A stretch of DNA of 64,000 nucleotides from Pseudomonas sp. PH1b. GTDB taxonomy: Bacteria > Pseudomonadota > Gammaproteobacteria > Pseudomonadales > Pseudomonadaceae. Below are positions 41,135 to 49,622 of the stretch, in pieces. The stretch is taken from the NCBI RefSeq assembly GCF_000633395.1, contig NZ_AYMU01000020.1, positions 124,001 to 188,000 of the forward strand, read 5' to 3'. The position numbers and the translations under genes are program-made. A model generated the notes under the pieces. It made no database searches, was not told the DNA's origin, and worked only from the letters and a program-made list of their open reading frames with translations. Position 1 is the stretch's first letter. Each line of letters begins with the position of its first letter.

Positions 41135-42547
41135 ATGGACTACGTTGTGAGCTATCTCTCGATCGAATTCGGCCTCTGTTTCATCCTGTTCTTCATGCTG
41201 TATTGGGGGCTGGGCTTCAGTCTGCGTTTGCAGAACGCCCTGCTGCTGGTCGCCAGCTACGCGATCCTCGCCAGTTTCAGCCTGAACTTTCTCTACATCC
41301 TGCTGGGCTACACGGCCCTGGTGTACCTGCTCGGCCTGTTGAGCCAGCGTTACCCCGGGCGAGGCTGGGTCAACGGCCTGATGTTGCTGCTGGTGCTGGG
41401 GGCTTTCTACCTGTTCAAGTACCAGGACTTCTTCACCAGCACGGTGCAGAACGCCTTCGCCCAGTTCGGCGTCGAGGTGTCGCTGCCGCTGCTGGAAGTG
41501 CTGCTGCCGGTGGGGCTGTCGTTCTACGCCTTCCACTCGGTCAGCTACCTGGTGTCGATCCACCGCCGTGAGCTGACCCCGGGCTCGCCTTTCGACCTGG
41601 CGCTGTACCTGGCGTTCTTCCCCAGCCTGATCGCCGGCCCGGTGAACCGGGCGCTCCCCATGCTGGCGCAGATCAATCCGCCGCAGCTGCGCCAGGTGCT
41701 GGAGCCACAACGGGCCCTGGGGCTGATCGCGGTGGCGGTGGTCAAGCTGTTCTTCCTCAGTTCCTGGCTGGCCAACGAATGGGTCGACCCGGTATTCGAC
41801 AGCCCGGTGGCGTTTTCCGCCGAGCAGATCCTGCGGGCGGTCTACGGCTATTCGTTCCTGATCTACTTCAACTTCAGCGGCTACACCGACCTGGTGACCG
41901 GCATCGCCCTGCTGCTGGGGTTCCGCCTGCCGCAGAACTTCAACTACCCCTACGCGGCGCGCAACCTCAAGGAATTCTGGGGCCGCTGGCACATCAGCCT
42001 GTCGACCTTTATCCGCGACTATGTGTACATCCCCCTGGGCGGCAACCGTGGGCCGGTCTGGCGCGGCAACCTGAACATGCTCCTGGCAATGCTGATCTCC
42101 GGCTTGTGGCATGGCGCCAGCGCCAACTTCATCATCTGGGGCGCGCTGCACGGGATTGGCCTGGCGCTGTACAAGCTGTGCAGCCCGCTGCTGGCCCGGG
42201 GGCCGAGCTGGATCGGCGCCGATCTCAGCGCCCGCCTGCTGACCTTCCACTACGTGGCCTTCGCCTGGATCTTCTTCCGCTGCGCGACCCTGGCCGATGC
42301 CCTGGACATGCTCAGCGGCCTGGGCGACCTGTCCTTCGCCGGGCTGGCCAGCGCTGCCGTCTCGTTGCTGGGCTGCCTGTTGTTCGTCGCCTTCTACCCA
42401 CGGATCGTGGCGCTGCTGCGCCGGCTGTTCGACGCCGCCACCGGCTTGCCGTGGCTGCTCTATCCAGTGCCGCTGGGGCTGTTCATCTGCGTGGTCATCT
42501 TCGCCTCACCGTCGGGCGTGCCGGGGTTCATCTATGCCAGTTTCTAA
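41135..42547 (+). CDS. MBOAT family membrane O-acyltransferase (AlgI/PatA-like)
   Basis: 470 aa, about eleven membrane helices. MBOAT signatures: LPVGLSFYAFHSVSYLVSIHRRE, FFPSLIAGPVNRA, NFNYPYAARNLKEFWGRWHISLSTFIRDYVYIPLGGNR (split across about 278-312) and the catalytic-His segment SGLWHGASANFIIWG. Such proteins carry acetyl groups across the inner membrane for periplasmic transfer to polysaccharide or peptidoglycan. The operon adds two SGNH proteins, as with AlgI/AlgJ/AlgX, but no alginate gene is near. No strong ribosome binding site before ATG 41135. Confidence 0.92.
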   Translation: MDYVVSYLSIEFGLCFILFFMLYWGLGFSLRLQNALLLVASYAILASFSLNFLYILLGYTALVYLLGLLSQRYPGRGWVNGLMLLLVLGAFYLFKYQDFFTSTVQNAFAQFGVEVSLPLLEVLLPVGLSFYAFHSVSYLVSIHRRELTPGSPFDLALYLAFFPSLIAGPVNRALPMLAQINPPQLRQVLEPQRALGLIAVAVVKLFFLSSWLANEWVDPVFDSPVAFSAEQILRAVYGYSFLIYFNFSGYTDLVTGIALLLGFRLPQNFNYPYAARNLKEFWGRWHISLSTFIRDYVYIPLGGNRGPVWRGNLNMLLAMLISGLWHGASANFIIWGALHGIGLALYKLCSPLLARGPSWIGADLSARLLTFHYVAFAWIFFRCATLADALDMLSGLGDLSFAGLASAAVSLLGCLLFVAFYPRIVALLRRLFDAATGLPWLLYPVPLGLFICVVIFASPSGVPGFIYASF

Positions 42548-43715
42548 CCGTTCGCCCTTGTCGGTCAGCCTTGGCAGCGCGGCCAAGGTGCTCTATGCGC
42601 TATTGGTAACGAGCCTGTTGCTGGTGTGGTTCAACCAGCAGTCGATCCGTCTCTATTGCCAGCAGAAGTACCACGAAGGTTGCGAGATCCCGGGCTTGTC
42701 GCAGAACCCGCAGTGGCGCTTCGGCGCGCAGCTCAACCAGGCCCTGGAGAACGCCAGGCTGGCCTTTGTCGGCAGTTTTGACGCCGCGGCCGACCTGAGC
42801 CTGGTGGCCCAGGCGGAAGCGGCCGCGGATGAAGAGCCGACGCCGCCACCGCAGGTTGCGGTTGTGCCTGTTGCCAGCCACCCGGTGCCTGCAGCCAACC
42901 TCCATCCGACCCCGGCCCAGCCGGTCGCCGCGCATCCCGCGCCCGTTGCCGAGGCTGTCGCGGTTGCAGCGCCTGCGGTGCATCCGCAACCGCTGGCAGC
43001 GCCGCCCGTGGCCCACCCGCCAACCGCGGGTCAGCCGTACAGTGACCATCCGCTGAGGGTCAGCCTGGCGACCGGCGATGAGGTGTTCTTTGTCGGCGAT
43101 TCGTTGATGCAGGGCGTGGCACCACACATGGCCAACACCTTGCGCAAACGCTACAACGTCAAGAGCCTGAACCTCAGCAAGCAAAGCACTGGCCTTGCCT
43201 ATCCGAGCTTCTTCAACTGGCCCAAGACCGTTGAAAGCACCCTGGCCGGCAACCCCAACATTCGCCTGATGGTGATCTTCCTCGGCCCCAACGACCCCTG
43301 GGACATGCCGGAGGTCAAGGGCAAGCCGTTCCTGCGGTTCAAGAAGCCGGACTGGGAAGAAGCCTATCGCCGGCGCATCGATTCGATCCTCGACACCGCC
43401 CAGGCGCATAATGTGCAGGTGATCTGGGTCGGCCCGCCGAACATGGAGAAGGCCAAGCTGTCTACGGCAATGGCCTACCTGAGCGACCTGTACCGGAGCC
43501 AGATCGAGCTGTACCACCAGCACTTCGTCTCGGCTAACGAGATTCTCGGCTACCAGAACGACGAGTTTTCCTATTACCGCACCACCGGGGATGGCAAGAA
43601 GGTCAAGACCCGGGTCGACGACGGTATCCACTTCACCACCACTGGGCAAAAGCTGATCGCTGAGCGTGTGATCTCGCTGATCAACTTTCCCAGCCAACAA
43701 TTGACGGAGCACTGA
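42534..43715 (+). CDS. SGNH-hydrolase-like protein with signal anchor and His/Pro/Ala linker
   Basis: 393 aa; its start lies inside the MBOAT gene (14-base overlap). One N-terminal helix (about 18-36), then a long low-complexity linker rich in Ala, Pro, Val and His (about 95-170) and a DUF459-type SGNH domain: block I FVGDSLMQG with catalytic Ser, GPND (block III), and DDGIHFTTTG carrying the Asp-x-x-His pair. Probably periplasmic acetyltransferase/esterase receiving acetyl from the MBOAT partner. The linker resembles a wall-spanning spacer. Target unknown. Confidence 0.88.
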   Translation: MPVSNRSPLSVSLGSAAKVLYALLVTSLLLVWFNQQSIRLYCQQKYHEGCEIPGLSQNPQWRFGAQLNQALENARLAFVGSFDAAADLSLVAQAEAAADEEPTPPPQVAVVPVASHPVPAANLHPTPAQPVAAHPAPVAEAVAVAAPAVHPQPLAAPPVAHPPTAGQPYSDHPLRVSLATGDEVFFVGDSLMQGVAPHMANTLRKRYNVKSLNLSKQSTGLAYPSFFNWPKTVESTLAGNPNIRLMVIFLGPNDPWDMPEVKGKPFLRFKKPDWEEAYRRRIDSILDTAQAHNVQVIWVGPPNMEKAKLSTAMAYLSDLYRSQIELYHQHFVSANEILGYQNDEFSYYRTTGDGKKVKTRVDDGIHFTTTGQKLIAERVISLINFPSQQLTEH

Positions 43716-43716
43716 T

Positions 43717-44940
43717 ATGGGGCGACTGCAAGGCATTGCGCTGTTGCTGGGCATCACCTTGCTGAGCAGTTGCAGCCCGACCACCGAGGTTCAGGCCACT
43801 CCCGCTTCGGCGCTGGCCAGGCCCGGAGCCGGGGCGAAGAAAGTCGTGGCCACGGGTACCGACCCGAACCTGGCGCTGCTGGCACGCAAGTTCAGCACCT
43901 CCAACCGTACCCCCATCAGCATCGTGCAACTGGGGGATTCGCACACGGCGGCGGATCTGTTCAGCGGCGAACTGCGGCGCCTGCTGCAGGCGCAGTACGG
44001 CGATGGCGGTATCGGCTTCGTGGCCGCCACACCGGTGCCCGGTACTCGCTACGAGCGGGTGATCCTCAGCATCGCCAAGCGCCAGTGGTCCCAGGTGTCG
44101 GCGCGCAACCAGCAGAGCAACCAGTTTCCCCTGGGGGGCTACCTGTCGTTGCCGACGACCCCGGGCGCGCGGGTGCATATCGCCGAGCGCCAGCCGAGCA
44201 ACCAGCAGTACCGGATCTCCGCGCTGTACCAGGCGTCCAGCAACAGCACCTTGACCGCCCGGGACAACCTCAACAAGAGCAGCCGCATGCTGGCGGCAAC
44301 GGGTGGGCAGTGGCGCTTCAGCCCGCCGTTCAACAACCTGACCCTGCCCCTGGACCTGAGCGTGGCCAACAACCAGGGCCTGGCGCTGGGGGGCTGGAAC
44401 ATTCTCGGGCAGAAGAGCGCCGGGGTGATCTACTCCTCCCTGGGGATCAATGGCGCGCGCCTGGATGTGCTGGACAAGTGGCAGCCCGGCTGGCTGGACG
44501 TCCTCAAGGGCCTGCGCCCGGACATGGTAGTCCTGGCCTACGGCACCAATGAGGCCTTCGATAACGACCTGGACCTGCAGCTGTATCGCAGCCAGTTGCA
44601 GGAGAAGGTCGCGCTGCTGCGCAAGAACCTGCCCAAGACCGTGATCCTGCTGGTGGGGCCGCCAGACTCCATCAAGCGCCGCAATGCCGGCAGTTGCGCC
44701 GCCTCGCAACCCCAGCCATTGCGCCCGTTGATCCAGATCCAGAAGGACGTGGCGAAGAACAGCCGCACCCTGTTCTGGGACTGGCAAGCCTTCATGGGCG
44801 GGGACTGTTCGATCATCAAGTGGCAGGCCAACGACCTGGCGCGGGGTGACCTGATCCACCTGACGGCCGATGGCTATCGCAAGAGTGCAGACGGGCTGTA
44901 TCGCTACCTGCGCGGGCAGTTGGGTGAACGCACTCCCTGA
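43717..44940 (+). CDS. SGNH/GDSL-like lipoprotein
   Basis: 407 aa, ATG one base after the preceding stop. Signal peptide with lipobox LLSSC (Cys19), so likely lipid-anchored; SPTT after Cys does not show an inner-membrane Asp+2 signal. SGNH blocks: VQLGDSHTAADLF (block I), GINGARLD, YGTNEAFDND (block III NE) and DLIHLTADGYR (block V with Asp/His). Second SGNH protein of the operon; may position or modify the same polymer in the outer membrane. Homologous in broad outline to AlgX/PatB-type acetyl-handling proteins. Confidence 0.87.
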   Translation: MGRLQGIALLLGITLLSSCSPTTEVQATPASALARPGAGAKKVVATGTDPNLALLARKFSTSNRTPISIVQLGDSHTAADLFSGELRRLLQAQYGDGGIGFVAATPVPGTRYERVILSIAKRQWSQVSARNQQSNQFPLGGYLSLPTTPGARVHIAERQPSNQQYRISALYQASSNSTLTARDNLNKSSRMLAATGGQWRFSPPFNNLTLPLDLSVANNQGLALGGWNILGQKSAGVIYSSLGINGARLDVLDKWQPGWLDVLKGLRPDMVVLAYGTNEAFDNDLDLQLYRSQLQEKVALLRKNLPKTVILLVGPPDSIKRRNAGSCAASQPQPLRPLIQIQKDVAKNSRTLFWDWQAFMGGDCSIIKWQANDLARGDLIHLTADGYRKSADGLYRYLRGQLGERTP

Positions 44941-44945
44941 GGGCC

Positions 44946-45090
44946 CTTTCGCCGGCAAGCCGGCTCCTACAGGGGTTGCGTCGGGTTTGAGCGGCCGTTT
45001 GTGGTAGGAGCTGGCTTGCCAGCGAAGGCGCCCGGGAGGGCGCTGCAGGGCTTGAGGGCCCCTTCGCCGGCAAGCCGGCTCCTACAGGGG
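44946..45090. repeat. Three REP elements in alternating orientation
   Basis: TTCGCCGGCAAGCCGGCTCC at about 44948, TAGGAGCTGGCTTGCCAGCG at about 45004, and TTCGCCGGCAAGCCGGCTCC at about 45063. Between convergent SGNH lipoprotein and ilvD genes; nine bases from the ilvD stop. Confidence 0.85.
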
Positions 45091-45098
45091 CGTTTTGA

Positions 45099-46940
45099 TC
45101 ACAGGCCGTCGAGCATGGCCTTGTTGCGCACCGCGCCCTTGTCGGCGCTGGTGGCGAGCAGGGCGTAGGCCTTGAGCGCGGTGGTCACCTTGCGTGGACG
45201 TTTCTCCACAGGCTTCCAGCCCTTCTTGTCCTGCTCGACACGGCGCGCCGCCAGTTCCTCGTCGCTGACCAACAGGTTGATCGAGCGGTTGGGAATGTCG
45301 ATCAGCACCTTGTCACCGTCCTGCACCAGGCCGATGGCGCCGCCGGCAGCGGCTTCCGGCGAGGCGTGGCCGATGGACAGGCCCGAAGTACCGCCGGAGA
45401 AACGCCCGTCGGTGAGCAGGGCACAGGCTTTGCCCAGGCCCTTGGACTTCAGGTAGGAGGTTGGGTAGAGCATTTCCTGCATGCCCGGGCCGCCCTTGGG
45501 GCCTTCGTAGCGAATGATGACGATGTCGCCTTCCTTCACTTCGTCGGCGAGGATGCCACGCACGGCGCTGTCCTGGCTTTCGAAGATCTTGGCGTTGCCT
45601 TCGAAGACGTGGATCGACTCGTCGACCCCGGCGGTCTTCACCACGCAGCCGTCCAGGGCGATATTGCCGTACAGCACCGCCAGGCCGCCTTCCTTGGAGT
45701 AGGCGTGTTCGAAGCTGCGGATGCAGCCGTTTTCACGGTCGTCGTCCAGGGTGTCCCAGCGGGTCGACTGGCTGAACGCGGTCTGGGTCGGGATGCCCGC
45801 CGGGCCGGCCTTGAAGAAGTGGTGCACGGCTTCGTCGCTGGTCTGGGTGATGTCCCACTTGGCGATGGCTTCTTCCATCGAGCGGCTGTGCACGGTCGGC
45901 AGGTCGGTGTGCAGCAGGCCGCCGCGGGCCAGAGAGCCGAGGATGCTGAAGATGCCGCCGGCGCGGTGCACGTCTTCCATGTGGTACTTCTGGATGTTCG
46001 GCGCCACCTTGCACAGCTGCGGCACGCTGCGGGACAGGCGATCGATGTCGCGCAGGTCGAAGTCGATCTCGGCTTCCTGGGCGGCGGCCAGCAAGTGCAG
46101 GATGGTGTTGGTCGAGCCGCCCATGGCGATGTCGAGCATCATGGCGTTCTCGAACGCCTTGAAGTTGGCGATGTTGCGCGGCAGTACCGACTCGTCGTTG
46201 TCGCCGTAGTAGCGCTGGCACAGCTCGACGATGGTGCGCCCGGCCTGCAGGAACAGCTGTTCGCGGTCGCTGTGGGTGGCCAGGGTCGAACCGTTGCCCG
46301 GCAGGGCCAGCCCCAGGGCCTCGGTCAGGCAGTTCATGGAGTTGGCGGTGAACATGCCGGAGCACGACCCGCAGGTCGGGCAGGCGCTGCGCTCGTACTC
46401 GGCAACCTTCTCGTCAGAAGCGCTGGAGTCGGCGGCGATGACCATGGCGTCCACCAGGTCCAGGCCATGGCTGGCGAGTTTGGTCTTGCCGGCTTCCATC
46501 GGGCCGCCGGAGACGAAGATCACCGGGATGTTCAGGCGCAGGGCGGCCATCAGCATGCCGGGGGTGATCTTGTCGCAGTTGGAGATGCACACGATGGCGT
46601 CGGCGCAGTGGGCGTTGACCATGTATTCCACGGAGTCGGCGATGATCTCGCGGCTCGGCAGGGAATACAGCATGCCGTCGTGGCCCATGGCGATGCCGTC
46701 GTCCACGGCGATGGTGTTGAATTCCTTGGCCACGCCGCCGACGCGTTCGATTTCGCGGGCGACCAACTGGCCCAGGTCCTTGAGGTGCACGTGGCCCGGG
46801 ACGAACTGGGTGAAGGAGTTGGCAATGGCGATGATCGGCTTCTTGAAGTCGGCATCTTTCATCCCCGTGGCGCGCCACAGGGCACGGGCGCCGGCCATGT
46901 TGCGGCCATGGGTGGACGTTTTCGAACGGTAATCAGGCAT
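45099..46940 (-). CDS. ilvD: Dihydroxy-acid dehydratase
   Basis: 613 aa. Dehydrates dihydroxy-isovalerate and dihydroxy-methylvalerate in branched-chain amino-acid synthesis. Fe-S ligands: C122 (ISNCDKITPG) and the CPTCGSCSGMF cluster (C187, C190, C193); NSFTQFVPGHVHL near the start and LTDGRFSGGTSGLSIGH near the end are family signatures. Full length and close to the E. coli enzyme, so oxygen-sensitive [4Fe-4S] type is likely. A 311-base upstream region separates it from a divergent membrane-protein gene. Confidence 0.97.
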   Translation of the reverse strand: MPDYRSKTSTHGRNMAGARALWRATGMKDADFKKPIIAIANSFTQFVPGHVHLKDLGQLVAREIERVGGVAKEFNTIAVDDGIAMGHDGMLYSLPSREIIADSVEYMVNAHCADAIVCISNCDKITPGMLMAALRLNIPVIFVSGGPMEAGKTKLASHGLDLVDAMVIAADSSASDEKVAEYERSACPTCGSCSGMFTANSMNCLTEALGLALPGNGSTLATHSDREQLFLQAGRTIVELCQRYYGDNDESVLPRNIANFKAFENAMMLDIAMGGSTNTILHLLAAAQEAEIDFDLRDIDRLSRSVPQLCKVAPNIQKYHMEDVHRAGGIFSILGSLARGGLLHTDLPTVHSRSMEEAIAKWDITQTSDEAVHHFFKAGPAGIPTQTAFSQSTRWDTLDDDRENGCIRSFEHAYSKEGGLAVLYGNIALDGCVVKTAGVDESIHVFEGNAKIFESQDSAVRGILADEVKEGDIVIIRYEGPKGGPGMQEMLYPTSYLKSKGLGKACALLTDGRFSGGTSGLSIGHASPEAAAGGAIGLVQDGDKVLIDIPNRSINLLVSDEELAARRVEQDKKGWKPVEKRPRKVTTALKAYALLATSADKGAVRNKAMLDGL

Positions 46941-47251
46941 GAAGCACTCCGGGCGGCTAATCAGGTGACAAATGGGGAGTGAGCTTCTACTGACCTCGGG
47001 AACACTCAGAAATGGCCGTGTGTCCGAAGCTGCCGATGACCCCGCGGGATCGCCGCGAGACTCAGCCTGAGCTCATAAACCCGCCGGGGGATGACTGGCG
47101 ATGAATCTGCCGATTCTACACCGCTGGCGCCAGGAAGGAATGCCGTGGCCGCTCTGCGGCGTGAAGAGTGTCTTGAGCCGCTACCCGCTGCGCGAATTCG
47201 GGGGGCTGAGGTAGACTGCGCGCCCTTCGACCGCTCTCCAATGGATCTGGA
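46941..47251. other. Divergent ilvD / membrane-protein intergenic region (311 bases)
   Basis: Must contain the promoters for both genes. On the ilvD side a long leader is possible. I see no run of Ile/Leu/Val codons that would suggest attenuation, no REP element and no RNA motif. A GGCGATCCCGCGGGG / CCCCGCGGGATCGCC hairpin lies around 47040-47056. Confidence 0.45.
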
Positions 47252-47830
47252 ATGACCGCGACACTTCGAACCTTGAGGTTTTACCTGGGCATGGGCCTGG
47301 TGCAGGGCGCGTTGCTGCTGGCCGTGGTCTTTTCCGGCGAACTCTCGGAGCTGGCCATCGGCGCGGCCTGTGCCGCGGTGCTGATGGGCGGCGGTATGCT
47401 GCAGCTGGCTCCCGAGCGCCGGAGTGAATGGCGCACCTGGGGGGCGGCGATGGCCCTGGCCCTGGCTACGGCGGGGCTGGTCATGGCCTGTGGAGGGCTG
47501 CCTTTGACCTCTCGGGTGCTGGGCAGCCTGGCCGCGGGGCTGATCCTGCTGACTGTCCTTTGCGCGGCCGCGCTGCAAGGGCGTGACAGTCTGGGGCGGC
47601 GCTTTCTGGCTTATGCGCTGTGGGTGCTGCTGGCGCTGCCGATGCCGTGGATCGCCCAGGCGATCTTCAAGCACTGGATCACCCGCTCCCATCTCGATCC
47701 TTTCAAGGACGGCTTTCTGTCGCTGGTGTTCTTTGCCGGCCCGACCCTGGCGTTTTCCCTCGGCCTGTTCCTGGTGCGCCTGTGCCTGCCGCTGCTGCGG
47801 CGCCTTGGGCGTCCGCTGGCGGGGGGCTAG
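47252..47830 (+). CDS. Membrane protein resembling the N-terminal part of DUF4153 proteins
   Basis: 192 aa with five or six membrane helices. The start (RFYLGMGLVQGALLLAVVF) and a helix near the end (DGFLSLVFFAGPTLAFSLGL) line up with the first 200 residues of the DUF4153 protein encoded next (LLFYIAIALVQGLLLVAGLL and SQYFMCFSMPLFFSLGM). It therefore looks like a shortened paralogue, not a frameshift fragment: it has its own start, a stop and no continuation. Function unknown. No strong ribosome binding site. Confidence 0.7.
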   Translation: MTATLRTLRFYLGMGLVQGALLLAVVFSGELSELAIGAACAAVLMGGGMLQLAPERRSEWRTWGAAMALALATAGLVMACGGLPLTSRVLGSLAAGLILLTVLCAAALQGRDSLGRRFLAYALWVLLALPMPWIAQAIFKHWITRSHLDPFKDGFLSLVFFAGPTLAFSLGLFLVRLCLPLLRRLGRPLAGG

Positions 47831-47885
47831 CGGTGGCGGTTTATCCGCGTCACCTTGACCACACATCTTCATAAAAGGATTTGCC

Positions 47886-49568
47886 ATGCCTGCGCTGAGT
47901 CGCTCGCTGTTGTTTTACATCGCTATTGCCCTGGTGCAGGGCTTGCTGTTGGTCGCCGGCCTGTTGCATGAACAACCCGCAGTGAGCTCGGCCCTCTGGA
48001 CCCTGGCTCTGGTGGCCGGGAGCAACCTGCAACTGCTTGGCAGTGCAGTGCGCGAGCGCGGCACCTGGGCCCTGGTCATTGGCCTGAGTGTGCTGTTGAG
48101 CGGGTTTTCCTACTGGGTGCTGCTGAACAATGCCAATGGCTGGCTGAGCATGTTCTGGTCGTTCACCGCGCTTGTACTGGGCTATATCGGTACTGCGTTC
48201 ATCTTGAGCTGGCCGACCCGCGAGGGCCTTGGTCCACGCTACCAAGACCTGTTCCGGCATGCCTGGAACAACGCCTTCATCGTGATCCTGGCGTGGTTGG
48301 TGACCCTGGCCTTCAGCATGCTGCTTTGGCTGTGCGGTGGTTTGTTCAGCCTTCTCGGCATGTCGCAGTTGGATGAGCTGTTCGGCTCGCAGTACTTCAT
48401 GTGCTTCAGCATGCCGCTGTTTTTCTCCCTGGGCATGCGCATGGGCCGCGTGAACCAGAGAGTCATCGGCTTGCTGCGGGATATCCTGCTGACGGTGTGC
48501 CGCTACCTGCTGCCGTTGTGCGCACTGATCACGGTGGTCTTCACCCTGACCCTGGCATTCACCGGCCTGCAGCCGATCTGGAGCACCGGCTATTCCTCGC
48601 GAATCCTGCTGTGCCTGGTGGCCAGTAATCTGTTCCTGATCAATGGCGTGTTCCAAGACGGTCGGAGCGATGCCAGCTACGCCAGATTGCTCAAGCTGCT
48701 GATCAACGCCAGCCTCTGCTGTCTGCCCTTGCTGGTGCTGATGGCCGGTTATTCGAGCTGGTTGCGGATTGATCAATATGGCCTGACGCCATCACGTGTT
48801 CTGGCCATGTTCCTCGTGGCCCTGGCTCTGGTCCACAGCCTGGCGGCGCTCTGGGCGGTGCTAGGCAGGCAGGGGGCCTGGCTCGCCCGCCTGAGCCGCA
48901 GCAACCCCTGGGTCGCGCTGTTGAGTTTCGTCGCGCTGTTGTTGCTGTTCACCCCGGTGCTGGACCCGCAGGCGCTGAGTGCCAGCAACCAGGTACAGCG
49001 CCTGCTGAGCGGGCGTACCCCAGTGGCCGACTTCGATGTCAGGGCGCTGCGCCGGCATCTGGGCGAGCCCGGTCGGGCGCAGTTCAATGCGTTGCTCGAA
49101 CAGGTGCGCCAGGGGCAGGTTCTGCAGGAGCCGGACCGGACCAGCCTGCGCGAACTGCTGGAATCGGTTTCCCGGGATGACCAGTCCGTCGATTACTTGA
49201 CCGCCAAGGTGCAATGGCTAGGCCCGGAGGTGGATGATAGCGCGCAATTGGTCGAGGTGCTGACGTCCAGAAGTGACTGCACGCCGCCCGGTTGTTTCGC
49301 CTGGGCGGTGGACCTGAATGACGACGGTGTCAACGAAGTGCTGCTGATCGGCAAGCACGCCTGGGAGTCTTCGGCGATGCTCTTTGCCCGTGATGGGCAG
49401 GGCAAGGTCCTCTGGCGTTACACGGGCAAGTTCAACGGGATCCCGGATGCTGCGGGGCTGATCGCGCAGATCCGCGAGGGCAAGATCAAGCCGGTGCGCC
49501 CGCACTACAAGACGTTCAAGGTCGACGGTGTGGAGCTGGACTTCCAGCAGGCCTACCGGCACCCATGA
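47886..49568 (+). CDS. DUF4153 domain membrane protein
   Basis: 560 aa. About eleven membrane helices over residues 8-365, then a soluble C-terminal domain of about 195 residues (DFDVRALRRHLGEPGRAQFNALLEQ ... VDLNDDGVNEVLLIGKH) lying on the periplasmic or cytoplasmic side. The segment AVDLNDDGVNEV resembles an EF-hand-like or FG-GAP-like acidic loop and could bind calcium. Family function unknown. Starts 55 bases after the shortened paralogue; ends at a strong bidirectional terminator. Confidence 0.82.
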   Translation: MPALSRSLLFYIAIALVQGLLLVAGLLHEQPAVSSALWTLALVAGSNLQLLGSAVRERGTWALVIGLSVLLSGFSYWVLLNNANGWLSMFWSFTALVLGYIGTAFILSWPTREGLGPRYQDLFRHAWNNAFIVILAWLVTLAFSMLLWLCGGLFSLLGMSQLDELFGSQYFMCFSMPLFFSLGMRMGRVNQRVIGLLRDILLTVCRYLLPLCALITVVFTLTLAFTGLQPIWSTGYSSRILLCLVASNLFLINGVFQDGRSDASYARLLKLLINASLCCLPLLVLMAGYSSWLRIDQYGLTPSRVLAMFLVALALVHSLAALWAVLGRQGAWLARLSRSNPWVALLSFVALLLLFTPVLDPQALSASNQVQRLLSGRTPVADFDVRALRRHLGEPGRAQFNALLEQVRQGQVLQEPDRTSLRELLESVSRDDQSVDYLTAKVQWLGPEVDDSAQLVEVLTSRSDCTPPGCFAWAVDLNDDGVNEVLLIGKHAWESSAMLFARDGQGKVLWRYTGKFNGIPDAAGLIAQIREGKIKPVRPHYKTFKVDGVELDFQQAYRHP

Positions 49569-49580
49569 CGGGCTGAAACA

Positions 49581-49610
49581 AAAAATCCCGGCACATGGCC
49601 GGGATTTTTC
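49581..49610. terminator. Bidirectional rho-independent terminator
   Basis: Perfect 12-base arms AAAAATCCCGGC and GCCGGGATTTTT with loop ACATG, ending both the DUF4153 gene (plus) and rlmI (minus). Confidence 0.93.
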
Positions 49611-49622
49611 TGTTCACTGCAC

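Noticed and set aside
40497..41135. Three overlapping frames of about 95-103 codons rich in RSRLAGEE and KPAPT words
   Set aside because: They are translations of the REPIN array; the 107-base period shifts frame each unit, so the same words recur in all three frames. No ribosome binding site.
45366..46982. Plus-strand frame of 538 codons opposite ilvD
   Set aside because: Shadow of ilvD; composition dominated by Gly/Val/His/Ala, no motif.
46941..47251. Attenuator leader peptide upstream of ilvD
   Set aside because: No short frame with a run of Ile, Val or Leu codons on the ilvD strand.
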